Positions 8,999 to 16,621 of a DNA stretch of 18,385 bases are shown piece after piece. The DNA is from Candidatus Zhuqueibacterota bacterium (GTDB lineage: Bacteria; Zhuqueibacterota; Zhuqueibacteria; Residuimicrobiales; Krinioviventaceae), in contig RQOI01000066.1 in the NCBI GenBank assembly GCA_003854995.1, positions 1 to 18,385 on the forward strand, given 5' to 3'. How positions within the stretch are numbered: position 1 is the first letter of the stretch; the number at the start of each line of letters is the position of its first letter. The notes beneath the pieces are model-generated. The model searched no databases. It saw only the letters and a list, made by a program, of their open reading frames with translations, and was not told the DNA's origin. A program made the position numbers and the translations under genes.

Positions 8999-9063
8999 CC
9001 GCCGGGCGTAGACAGGCAAGAGATCTCTTGCGATCGAAGCGCACCGGCGGATCTTTTTTTTTT
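8999..9063 (+). terminator. Rho-independent terminator with a palindrome in its loop
   Basis: A stem of 10 base pairs with one bulged A joins CCGCCGGGCG (8999-9008) to CGCACCGGCGG (9040-9050). Two bases after AT-C comes a run of ten T (9054-9063). The 31-base loop contains a perfect 14-bp palindrome CAAGAGATCTCTTG (9017-9030) that can form its own hairpin. It lies 38 bases after the stop of the repeat-protein gene, as expected for its terminator. Confidence 0.8.
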
Positions 9064-9146
9064 GAAAAACATCTCTGGGACTCTGCTGACGAATCCGCGC
9101 GAGGTCACGCAGCTGCAGCTGTGTACTTTCTGCTGGGCAAAAATCT

Positions 9147-9179
9147 TTTGCGCAATACGCTGAAATTTATCTACTTTTG
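9147..9179 (+). promoter_or_regulatory. Possible Bacteroidetes-type promoter for porU-porV
   Basis: TTTG (9147-9150), a 21-base spacer, then TACTTTTG (9172-9179) matches the Bacteroidetes sigma consensus TTTG-N19-21-TAnnTTTG. It lies about 100 bases before the porU ATG, downstream of the terminator. The motif is short and AT-rich, so chance occurrence is possible. Confidence 0.4.
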
Positions 9180-9280
9180 TTCTAAAGCCTCGCTTACAAG
9201 GCTGTAGGTAAAAAGCGGGAACATTCTGCAAAGACAATTATTTTGCAGCGAAGGACGGTCTCATCAACAGGCAACGCGGG

Positions 9281-12200
9281 ATGCAGTTGAATAAAGTCAT
9301 TTACTCTTTCATCTTTTTGACGATCTGGGCAAATGTGTCGGCGCAAGATGTTCTTGTCATTGAAAAAAAAGCCGATCGAATTCGTTTTCAGGTATGCGCT
9401 GACATCCCTGCCATCCAACACTTTAGCCAAAATGATTCGCTTCGCACGCTGTTGAGCGTCGCGGGCTGGCCGCTGTTCGAGCACGCCAACGGCGCTGTCT
9501 TGCCCTACAAGCCGATTCTGTTACACCTGGATAGCCCGGCTGCGTCGGTGCGGATCCTATCTGTTCAGGAACGACGCGTGCCGTTGCGCAAGCCCGTCTC
9601 TTTCGCCGAGTCTGCGATCGGTGATCCCGCAGTTGCGGCCGCGCAGCAGATGGCGCTTTTTCACCCCCTCTCCCCTGAGCTCGTCACTGTCGATTATCTC
9701 GGCCAATATCGGCAAAATCATCTTTTGCGCGCCGATGTCTTTCCATATCATTTTGATGTGCAGACGAATGAGCTGATCATCTATTCGACTATTCTGTTTG
9801 ATGTGGTCGGGGTTGCGCATGATTCGCCTCGCCAGCCTATGCCGATCTCGGAAGGCGAGTTTTTGCGGCACATGGGCGTGACGAGCAGCGTGCAGACGCA
9901 AAAGGCTCGCACGGTGTCGCCTGCATTGGCAAAGAGAGCTGCTGTGTCGAATGAGCGGTGGAAGATTTACGTCAATCAGGATGGCCTCTATCGCATAACC
10001 GGCCGAGATCTCGCCGAGGCCGGCGTCCGCCTGCTCGATATCGATTTCAAAAAGCTTCGACTCACCTGCAACGGCCGCGATGTGTCTCTCTATGCCGAGG
10101 GCTGGCGCGACGGGCAGTTTCATGCGGATGATTTTTTTGAATTCTGGGGCGAGGCGAACCAAAAAACATTCCAAAGCAGAGCGTCCGATTTGTACCAGGA
10201 TCCATACAGCGACAATCGCGTCTATTGGCTGTCATGGGAAAAACGGGGTCTATGGATGGTCGAAGAGTCGGGTGAGATCTCCGCTGTTCAGCCAGGCCAG
10301 TCGATCCGCCCCTATTCCTTTCTGCAGACCGTGCATATGGAAGAGGACAATTACTATGATCATCTCAGCCATGTTCCCATAGATACGTTGCGGGATCACT
10401 GGTTTTACGATCGCGGCATCCTTGCCGGAAAAAAAGTGGACTATGCCTTTGATTTATGGCATCCGGACAATCAGTCGCCTCTGCGAGTGACCGCGCGCGT
10501 CATGCTGAGTGGCTCAACAACGATCGTCGGCAGCGCCCATGATGTCTCTCTTTACCTCAACAACTCATTTGTCGCCTCGCACAGATGGACTATGCAGGAT
10601 CTCGCTGATCTTGCAAGCGCAGATGACAGCTACATCAACGGCGCGGACATCCGGAATGGTGAAAATGTCCTCAGCATCGTCAATAATGTCAATCCGCAAA
10701 ACGTCGACAATATTCTCCTCAACTGGTTCGAAATAACCTATCCGCGGCTCTACCGGGCGCACAATGATTACATCAGATTTAAAATACCGCCCGATTATCA
10801 GGGTGGCAATTTCCTGTTCCGGGTGGATGGTTTTCAGGATGCCAATGTTCATGTCTACAAAATCCACCAGAGCAAAATTGTCGGTGGACAGGTGGAACAG
10901 GTCATTGATCTGCAGAATCAGACGTCCCTGCAAATCAGCTTTCAAAATGATGTCTTGTCTCCTGAAACCGAATTTGTCGCTGTCTCGAATAGCGCCAAGC
11001 ACGTCGCCAACAAGATCGAAAAAGATGCACCGAGCTCTTTGATGGATATCGGCATGGCTGCAAATTATGTGATCATCGCGCATAAAAAATTCATCCATTC
11101 ACCCTCTGTGGCCAAGCTCGTCGAGCTGCGCCGGGCGCAGGGGCACACCCCGCTCGTCGTTGATGTCCAGGATGTCTATGATGAATTTTCGTATGGACAT
11201 GTGAGTTCCTACGCTATTCGTGATTTTCTGAAATGGGCTTACGAGCAATGGCAGGCGCCGCGACTGCAGCATGTTTTTTTGATAGGGGATGGCTGCTATC
11301 TGCAGGTGTCGGCCACGGGCGATACGCTCGATTACATTCCGGTGCACATGCGCCAGACGATGAATTTTGGCTCTGCTGCCAGCGATTTCTGGTATGCGCT
11401 CGTCTCCGGTGACGACGAGGTCCCGGACATCAATATCGGCCGCTTGCCGGTCAAGACGGTGCAGGAGCTCGAGGCAGCGCTTGATAAAGTGATCCAGTAC
11501 GAGACCTCGCCGCCGCAAGGTGACTGGCCCAATCGCTTTCTGATCATCGGTGGCAACGGCATCACATTTCGTTCCCAGGGCATAGCGTTATCCAAGATTA
11601 TGCCACCCGATTTTGACACCCAGTTGCTCTTTTCCGTCAAGGATAAATCCATCGATTATGATCCCTATTTTGGCGGCACAAGTGACCTGCTGGATTATCT
11701 GGATCAGGGCTGCAGTGTCATCACCTTTCATGGGCATGGCGGAGGCGCCATATGGGCTGATAATAGTCTGCTCCGACTGGAAGATGTCAGTCGATTTTAC
11801 ACCCAGGGAAAGCTGCCCTTCATACTCAGCATGACATGCTACACCGGCGCGTTCGAGGATCCGAATCGCGAACAGTCCCTGGCCGACGCCTTGCTGTTCA
11901 CCGAGAGCGAAGGCGCGCTCGCCATGGTCGGCGCCAGCGGCGTGGGCTGGGAATGGAATGACTATTTTTTGCAGACGGAAATCTTGAAGCAAATTTTCAA
12001 CAATCCCGGAATGACTCTGGGCGACATGATAACAGGCGGCAAAATTTCTTATCTGGCGCACTATAAAACACCGCAAGCCGTTTCGCAGATCAATCAATAT
12101 CATCTGCTGGGAGATCCGGCGACGCGAATTGTCCTGCCAGAGCATCAGACGACCCTCGAGGTCGATGATCCGATTTTGCTCAAGGGCGAGGCCGTCAATG

Positions 12201-14080
12201 CCTCGACGGTCCTGCCGTTCGCTCAAGGTGTCGGCTATTTCAGCATTCACGACAGCACGCTCAGTGCTACTGCCAACGCGCCTGTCCCCTTCAGCAATGG
12301 AAATCCCGGAGCACTCTTGCCGATCAGCGATGAGTTTGCCGGAGAGTCCGGCATCATCCGTTTCTACGGCGCTGATAACTTTGGCGGCAATAGAACCCAT
12401 GGTTCGCTCGCCATCTCGCTCAAGGGAGCTGTCTTTGATTCGGCTTTTGTCTCCCCAACCCTTGAGGATAGTCTCTATTTCTTCGTGCACATTCGCAGTC
12501 GCTCGCCGCTTGCAAACGTGTGGTGCCTGGCATTGAACGATTCATTGCCGATGCAGCAGACCAGCGACAACTGGTTCAAGTCGAGTCGCGCGGTCAAGGT
12601 CGCCTGGACCGGATTTCAATTCTCCTACTATTTCGTCGCCGTCGATGAAGAAAACACAGTGTACAACAGTCGCCTGTATAAGCACTATATTGGCTACAAT
12701 GTGGACGTGGCAATTGATCAACAAGACCTGGTTTTCACCGGACAGGAACAGGTTTACCTGGAAGCGACTATTCACAATGCGAGCAGCGATGCGGTCGCGC
12801 ATCTGCCCATTCTTTATGAATTCAGAGATGGTGATGCCGGCTGGCACAAGATCGGCTGCGATACGGTTGCTGTGGATGCTTATGCTTCGTTCAAGAGCAG
12901 ATATCCTTACGCACCAGAACCAGGACCGCTCACGCTTCGCATCACCCTTGATCCCGATTCGACCCTGCGCGAGGACAATCGGGAGAATAATGTCCTCATC
13001 ACGACAGTGTCGCCCACCCTCTTCCAGTGTACATCGACGGGCTTTTTGCTCAACGGTAAGCGAGCGAACAGTCTGATGTTCGACGAAACTCTCACCATCG
13101 AGTTGCCCGCCGGCGCGCTCAGCGGCCATGCCGCGCTTTTAGTCGATACGTTGCAGCAGGTGAAAATCAGCCAGCAGCCCGATTATCTCTATGTTTCGAA
13201 TACGCCCGCCTATGATGTTCACCTCATGGCGCCCGTGCGCCTCGATAAAGCAGCGACCGTCATATTCCATCTGCCTGCGGACAGCTCGACCATCGATTCT
13301 GTGGCAAAAGCATCCCATCTTTTTCGCTTTTCAAAGCAAACCAAGAAATGGATCAGATGTGACACGCAATCCCTGCCGTCCACGCTGTATGCCGAGCTGC
13401 CCGACATGGGTCCGTTGGCGCTTTTGACGGTCACGGATTCGACTCCGCCGCAAGTTTCCCTGACCATCGATGGCCAGCCGTTTGTGACCGGCAAGTGGGC
13501 GAGCGATGAGCCGAGGATCGGCCTAAGACTGCAGGACGTGAACGGCGTCGATATCTCGACCGGTCGTCTGGACATCGTTCTGAACGGCAAATCGGTCGAT
13601 GCGACCGAACTGGCGCTGCCGGATTCCATTGTTGACGGCAATCAAATACTCATCAGTTACAATCCGGAGCTGCAGGCCGGTGAGCAGTTGCTGACGGCGC
13701 GGGCATCAGATTGTAACCAGAATATGAGTGAGCAATACGAGTTTTCCTTCCGCGTCGCCAGTGAGTTTGATATTCAGATGCTGGGAAATTATCCCAATCC
13801 CTTCGTCCAGGACACCCGATTTGTCTATATCTTCACCAGCCCGGTCAGTGACATGTCACTCAAACTGTTCACTGCGTCGGGACGTCTCATCCGCCATTTT
13901 ACGGCGACGGATGTGCCGGACGATCCGAATCCATTGGGTGCCGACTATCATGAAATTTATTGGGACGGGGCTGATGTCGACGGCTTTGAAGTGGCAAACG
14001 GCGTCTATTTTTATCAGCTCATCGGGAAATCGAGCGGCACGACAAAAACAGTGACGGGAAAAATTGCCAAGATAAAGTGA
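9281..14080 (+). CDS. porU: PorU, T9SS C-terminal signal peptidase/sortase (gingipain-like C25)
   Basis: A 1599-residue cell-surface cysteine protease that removes the C-terminal sorting domain of T9SS clients and attaches them to the surface. Signal peptide 1-21 (cleavage 'VSA', Gln22 next). The PorU N-terminal module with 'RWKIYVNQDGLYRIT' starts near 226. The C25 gingipain-like domain is at about 596-950, with 'FHGHGGGAIWAD' giving catalytic His819 and 'SMTCYTGAFEDP' giving nucleophile Cys853; the 34-residue His-Cys spacing fits gingipains. Then come a CARDB-like domain (about 1139-1240), a ZU5-like/beta domain (about 1266-1385), an Ig-like segment (about 1387-1490), and its own sorting-type tail from N1503 (NYPNPF). 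Known PorU proteins are usually about 1100-1300 residues, so this one carries extra C-terminal domains. porV follows after 7 bases. Confidence 0.93.
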   Translation: MQLNKVIYSFIFLTIWANVSAQDVLVIEKKADRIRFQVCADIPAIQHFSQNDSLRTLLSVAGWPLFEHANGAVLPYKPILLHLDSPAASVRILSVQERRVPLRKPVSFAESAIGDPAVAAAQQMALFHPLSPELVTVDYLGQYRQNHLLRADVFPYHFDVQTNELIIYSTILFDVVGVAHDSPRQPMPISEGEFLRHMGVTSSVQTQKARTVSPALAKRAAVSNERWKIYVNQDGLYRITGRDLAEAGVRLLDIDFKKLRLTCNGRDVSLYAEGWRDGQFHADDFFEFWGEANQKTFQSRASDLYQDPYSDNRVYWLSWEKRGLWMVEESGEISAVQPGQSIRPYSFLQTVHMEEDNYYDHLSHVPIDTLRDHWFYDRGILAGKKVDYAFDLWHPDNQSPLRVTARVMLSGSTTIVGSAHDVSLYLNNSFVASHRWTMQDLADLASADDSYINGADIRNGENVLSIVNNVNPQNVDNILLNWFEITYPRLYRAHNDYIRFKIPPDYQGGNFLFRVDGFQDANVHVYKIHQSKIVGGQVEQVIDLQNQTSLQISFQNDVLSPETEFVAVSNSAKHVANKIEKDAPSSLMDIGMAANYVIIAHKKFIHSPSVAKLVELRRAQGHTPLVVDVQDVYDEFSYGHVSSYAIRDFLKWAYEQWQAPRLQHVFLIGDGCYLQVSATGDTLDYIPVHMRQTMNFGSAASDFWYALVSGDDEVPDINIGRLPVKTVQELEAALDKVIQYETSPPQGDWPNRFLIIGGNGITFRSQGIALSKIMPPDFDTQLLFSVKDKSIDYDPYFGGTSDLLDYLDQGCSVITFHGHGGGAIWADNSLLRLEDVSRFYTQGKLPFILSMTCYTGAFEDPNREQSLADALLFTESEGALAMVGASGVGWEWNDYFLQTEILKQIFNNPGMTLGDMITGGKISYLAHYKTPQAVSQINQYHLLGDPATRIVLPEHQTTLEVDDPILLKGEAVNASTVLPFAQGVGYFSIHDSTLSATANAPVPFSNGNPGALLPISDEFAGESGIIRFYGADNFGGNRTHGSLAISLKGAVFDSAFVSPTLEDSLYFFVHIRSRSPLANVWCLALNDSLPMQQTSDNWFKSSRAVKVAWTGFQFSYYFVAVDEENTVYNSRLYKHYIGYNVDVAIDQQDLVFTGQEQVYLEATIHNASSDAVAHLPILYEFRDGDAGWHKIGCDTVAVDAYASFKSRYPYAPEPGPLTLRITLDPDSTLREDNRENNVLITTVSPTLFQCTSTGFLLNGKRANSLMFDETLTIELPAGALSGHAALLVDTLQQVKISQQPDYLYVSNTPAYDVHLMAPVRLDKAATVIFHLPADSSTIDSVAKASHLFRFSKQTKKWIRCDTQSLPSTLYAELPDMGPLALLTVTDSTPPQVSLTIDGQPFVTGKWASDEPRIGLRLQDVNGVDISTGRLDIVLNGKSVDATELALPDSIVDGNQILISYNPELQAGEQLLTARASDCNQNMSEQYEFSFRVASEFDIQMLGNYPNPFVQDTRFVYIFTSPVSDMSLKLFTASGRLIRHFTATDVPDDPNPLGADYHEIYWDGADVDGFEVANGVYFYQLIGKSSGTTKTVTGKIAKIK

Positions 14081-14087
14081 ACGCGAA

Positions 14088-15098
14088 TTGAAAAAAACAT
14101 TCTCCATTCTTTTAGCAGCTTTTTTGCTCATCCGCCCCGGCTGGGCGCAAACTCGATACGCCGGTGCTGCCATGGAGCTCGGCGTCGGCGCCCGGCCACT
14201 CGCCCTCGGCGGCGCCGCCACGGCGCTGGTGAGCACTGGCGAAACTTTTTATTACAATCCGTCCTCGCTGGGCTTGCTGCAAAGGCCGCATATCAACCTG
14301 ATGTATGCGCCAACGTTCGGCAGTTTTAGCGAACCACTGGCGAGTTACAACTATGCGGGGGCCGCCTATCCCTTGCACGGCGACGGCACAATTGCGTTCA
14401 ATTGGACCCGCTACGCTGTCGATGATATTCCCATCTATCCCGATCTGAGCGGCTCCTCCTTTGCCGAGCGCAATAAGGATATCGCGCTTCGACCGGACGG
14501 CACAGCGCTCGGCTATATTCAGGATGTCGAAGATGTTTTCTATTTCTCTTTCGCCAAGACACTGGAGTCTATTCTGCCGCTTGGCTGGTGGTATGGCGAT
14601 CTGCCGATCACCATTCCGTTGGGCCTCAATTTCAAGCTGTTCCGGCAAAAGCTCGGAGAGGCATCAGCGACCGGCATGGGAGTCGATGCGGGATTGATGA
14701 TCAAGTTTAATCTTGGAACGCTGTTGAATCAGCGCCAATTGGGCGATCTCTCCTTCGGTTTTTCGCTGCTCGATATGACGCAAACCGCGATCATCTGGAG
14801 CACCGAACATAAAGATCGCATTCATCAGACGTTCACCTTTGGTGCGTCCTACCTGCAGCCGCTCTGGTTTTCACAGTCTTCGCTCAATCTCTATTATACC
14901 TATCTGCAAAAATATGAACAGCGCCATTTGGCAGGCATGGAGTTTGCGATGAAAAGTGTGGCCATAAGATTGGGAAAAAATGATGCCGGTTTATCGGCTG
15001 GCGCCGGCCTGCACTGGAGACATTTTTTTGTTGACTATGCCTTTGTCACGAATTCGTTTCAGGATGTCCATCGTGTGAGCTGTTCAATTTCATTATAA
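14088..15098 (+). CDS. porV: PorV/PorQ-family T9SS outer-membrane protein
   Basis: A 336-residue FadL-like outer-membrane barrel of the PorV/PorQ/UPF0164 family. PorV collects folded substrates from the SprA pore and delivers them to the PorU attachment complex. The signal peptide (residues 1-20) ends in 'PGWA' with Gln21 next; then the family N-terminal motif 'YAGAAMELGVGARPLALGG' (24-42) and 'FYYNPSSLG' (about 54-62). Later residues alternate as beta-strands. It starts at TTG: the next in-frame ATG (Met28) would remove the signal peptide, so TTG is the sensible start. No Shine-Dalgarno site is obvious, and the 7-base gap to porU suggests coupled translation. The porU-porV order matches classical T9SS loci. 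PorV rather than PorQ is inferred from adjacency to porU. Confidence 0.85.
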   Translation: MKKTFSILLAAFLLIRPGWAQTRYAGAAMELGVGARPLALGGAATALVSTGETFYYNPSSLGLLQRPHINLMYAPTFGSFSEPLASYNYAGAAYPLHGDGTIAFNWTRYAVDDIPIYPDLSGSSFAERNKDIALRPDGTALGYIQDVEDVFYFSFAKTLESILPLGWWYGDLPITIPLGLNFKLFRQKLGEASATGMGVDAGLMIKFNLGTLLNQRQLGDLSFGFSLLDMTQTAIIWSTEHKDRIHQTFTFGASYLQPLWFSQSSLNLYYTYLQKYEQRHLAGMEFAMKSVAIRLGKNDAGLSAGAGLHWRHFFVDYAFVTNSFQDVHRVSCSISL

Positions 15099-15107
15099 GA
15101 ATATCGA

Positions 15108-15135
15108 TTTTTTACCAATAAATTTATTATATTAT
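15108..15135 (+). promoter_or_regulatory. AT-rich promoter-like segment with a 12-bp palindrome
   Basis: Just after porV comes a very AT-rich block: TTTTTT (15108-15113), then TATTAT (15130-15135) 16 bases on, resembling a weak -35/-10 pair. A perfect palindrome AATAAATTTATT (15117-15128) lies between them and could be an operator or chance AT-rich symmetry. It would serve the gene at 15250. Weak evidence. Confidence 0.3.
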
Positions 15136-15239
15136 GCAGAAGGAAGGGGTGTGAGTGGGTGGAGTGCATTTCGTGAACTGACCATTTTGGCAAGCTTTTC
15201 GTTTGATGCATGCCGTTGCGTGGATAAAAGAAAAATGCC

Positions 15240-15245
15240 GGAGGA
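15240..15245 (+). promoter_or_regulatory. Shine-Dalgarno site choosing the barrel-gene start
   Basis: GGAGGA lies 4 bases before the ATG at 15250 and decides for that start over the in-frame ATG at 15235 and the in-frame GTG at 15151. The GTG is preceded by a purine-rich AGGAAGGGG, but starting there would bury the signal peptide. Confidence 0.6.
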
Positions 15246-15249
15246 ATGT

Positions 15250-16365
15250 ATGAGAGCAACAGAAATTCTGGTCGCTGTCATGGTGCTGCTTTCATCTGCA
15301 GTGAGACTCGAGTCGACGGTTGTGAATAGCGGACGAGGATTGCCGCACGCGAAAGCAGCCTATACCACCCGCGCCGGCCATCTGACGACGATAGGCAATA
15401 TCGGTTTTTGGGGCAAAAAAAGCACTTTTCCCAATAAAACGCTGAACATCGAAACCGGCGCCACATTATGGCTTGTCCAAGCTATTGGAGATTTGACCTA
15501 TGGTTTCAGTTCGCACGGAGATGTCTCTTTTACTCCCATTCTGTATCAGGATGCACACAAAGCCGATGGGGATCAGATTCCGTGGGACACGCTGCTCCGC
15601 GTCAAATTCGGCAATTATAAAGTTGAGCGCCGGCCGATCTGGCTCGGCTTTGAAATCGGGACTCGTTTCCCAACGGGCAAAAAGCACAACGTCCTCTTTG
15701 AAGACTATACAGCGGGACATTTTGAATTCGGACTCACCGGTCTGTTGACGTACCGATATACATCCCCCAATCTCTTGAACGATTTCCGGGTGAATGCCAA
15801 TCTCGGTTATTGGAATTACAACGACAACGGCGTGCAGTTGACTGAAGTCGATCCTGCAGAGCTTGGCCGGGTCAGTCGTACGAGTCAATCATTTCAATAC
15901 GCAGCAGGCATTGAATTTCCGACAACCCTCTATGAATATGGGCTCGAACTCTATGGCCTGGCCTGGATCGTCACGCCGCCGCCCGGCGCAGCGGGACGGG
16001 AAAACTATTTTTACATGAATGTGAGTTTTGTCTACAAACCCCATCATCGCTTCTCATTCATCACCAGCGCGGATTTGCGTCTGTCGCCGGCCAGTGACAC
16101 CACCGTCGGTTTTGAGCCGGATCTTCCGGGAATGCCCAGTTACCCGGGCTGGCGTATCAATTTTGGCGTAAAATATCTCATTTTGCCCAAATCCGTCTAT
16201 GATATGCATAAAACATCAATCGATCAACAAAAGGCCATAAAAACAAAAAAGCTCTATTCGCAGCTTGAAGAGGAAATCGACAAGACAAACAAATCCAAGC
16301 AAGAGCTGGAGCGACTGCGAAAAGAAAGAGAAGCGAAAGAGGCGAATCAGCTGCACACAAAATAA
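15250..16365 (+). CDS. Predicted outer-membrane beta-barrel protein with C-terminal coiled coil
   Basis: A 371-residue protein not recognised as a named family. A signal peptide (MRATEILVAVMVLLSSA) is followed by a Gly-rich segment (NSGRGLPHAKAAYTTRAGH) and many alternating hydrophobic/polar strands with aromatic girdle residues ('LWLVQAIGDLTYGF', 'RPIWLGFEIGTRFPTG', 'WRINFGVKYLIL'), which suggest an outer-membrane barrel. The last ~57 residues (about 315-371) are helical and charged (SQLEEEIDKTNKSKQELERLRKEREA in outline), a likely periplasmic coiled coil. No OmpA-like peptidoglycan-binding motif is present. Unlike three secreted neighbours, no Gln follows the predicted cleavage site. It lies between porV and exbB but has its own upstream region, so a T9SS role is only guilt by association. 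Confidence 0.72.
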   Translation: MRATEILVAVMVLLSSAVRLESTVVNSGRGLPHAKAAYTTRAGHLTTIGNIGFWGKKSTFPNKTLNIETGATLWLVQAIGDLTYGFSSHGDVSFTPILYQDAHKADGDQIPWDTLLRVKFGNYKVERRPIWLGFEIGTRFPTGKKHNVLFEDYTAGHFEFGLTGLLTYRYTSPNLLNDFRVNANLGYWNYNDNGVQLTEVDPAELGRVSRTSQSFQYAAGIEFPTTLYEYGLELYGLAWIVTPPPGAAGRENYFYMNVSFVYKPHHRFSFITSADLRLSPASDTTVGFEPDLPGMPSYPGWRINFGVKYLILPKSVYDMHKTSIDQQKAIKTKKLYSQLEEEIDKTNKSKQELERLRKEREAKEANQLHTK

Positions 16366-16451
16366 AATGGCGCAACGCCTTTACTGAATGAATCGTCAAA
16401 ATAATTTATTGCCCAAATATAAAGTAATCGATGCTCCAGGCCAAGTTGTTC

Positions 16452-16475
16452 TTTGTGTTTTTGTGGTTTCGTGTT
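16452..16475 (+). repeat. Three tandem copies of an 8-base TTTGTG unit
   Basis: TTTGTGTT-TTTGTGGT-TTCGTGTT, period exactly 8, in the non-coding gap before exbB. No other copy was noticed in the window. The surrounding gap (16366-16621) is AT-richer than the genes and shows no other clear element. Confidence 0.5.
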
Positions 16476-16621
16476 GATCTTGTCGATTTTACCAAAGACT
16501 GATGTTTTACACCCGGCTTGTGAAATATCTTGCCCTTTTTTGAAATAGTGCCTATCTTGTCAAATACGAAATTTGGCTTACTTTTCGCGTATTGCTTTTC
16601 GAAAAAGATTACATCCGCATT

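Larger units (their letters stand above)
8962..9280 (+). other. 319-bp gap between the repeat-protein gene and porU
   Basis: No credible gene. The gap holds the intrinsic terminator at 8999-9063 and a possible Bacteroidetes-type promoter at 9147-9179, so it looks like a transcription-unit boundary. Short open frames here cross the terminator and show no coding signs. Confidence 0.6.

Noticed and set aside
8995..9207. 70-codon plus-strand open frame after the repeat-protein gene
   Set aside because: It begins at the terminator and runs through the T10 tract (reading as a poly-Phe run); composition is not protein-like.
11588..12490. 300-codon minus-strand open frame opposite porU
   Set aside because: It covers the catalytic Cys/His region of PorU, which is clearly coding on the plus strand.
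16369..16382. GGCG-CAA-CGCC hairpin followed by TTT after the barrel gene, as a terminator
   Set aside because: Only 4 base pairs with a 3-base loop and a short T-run; too weak to claim.
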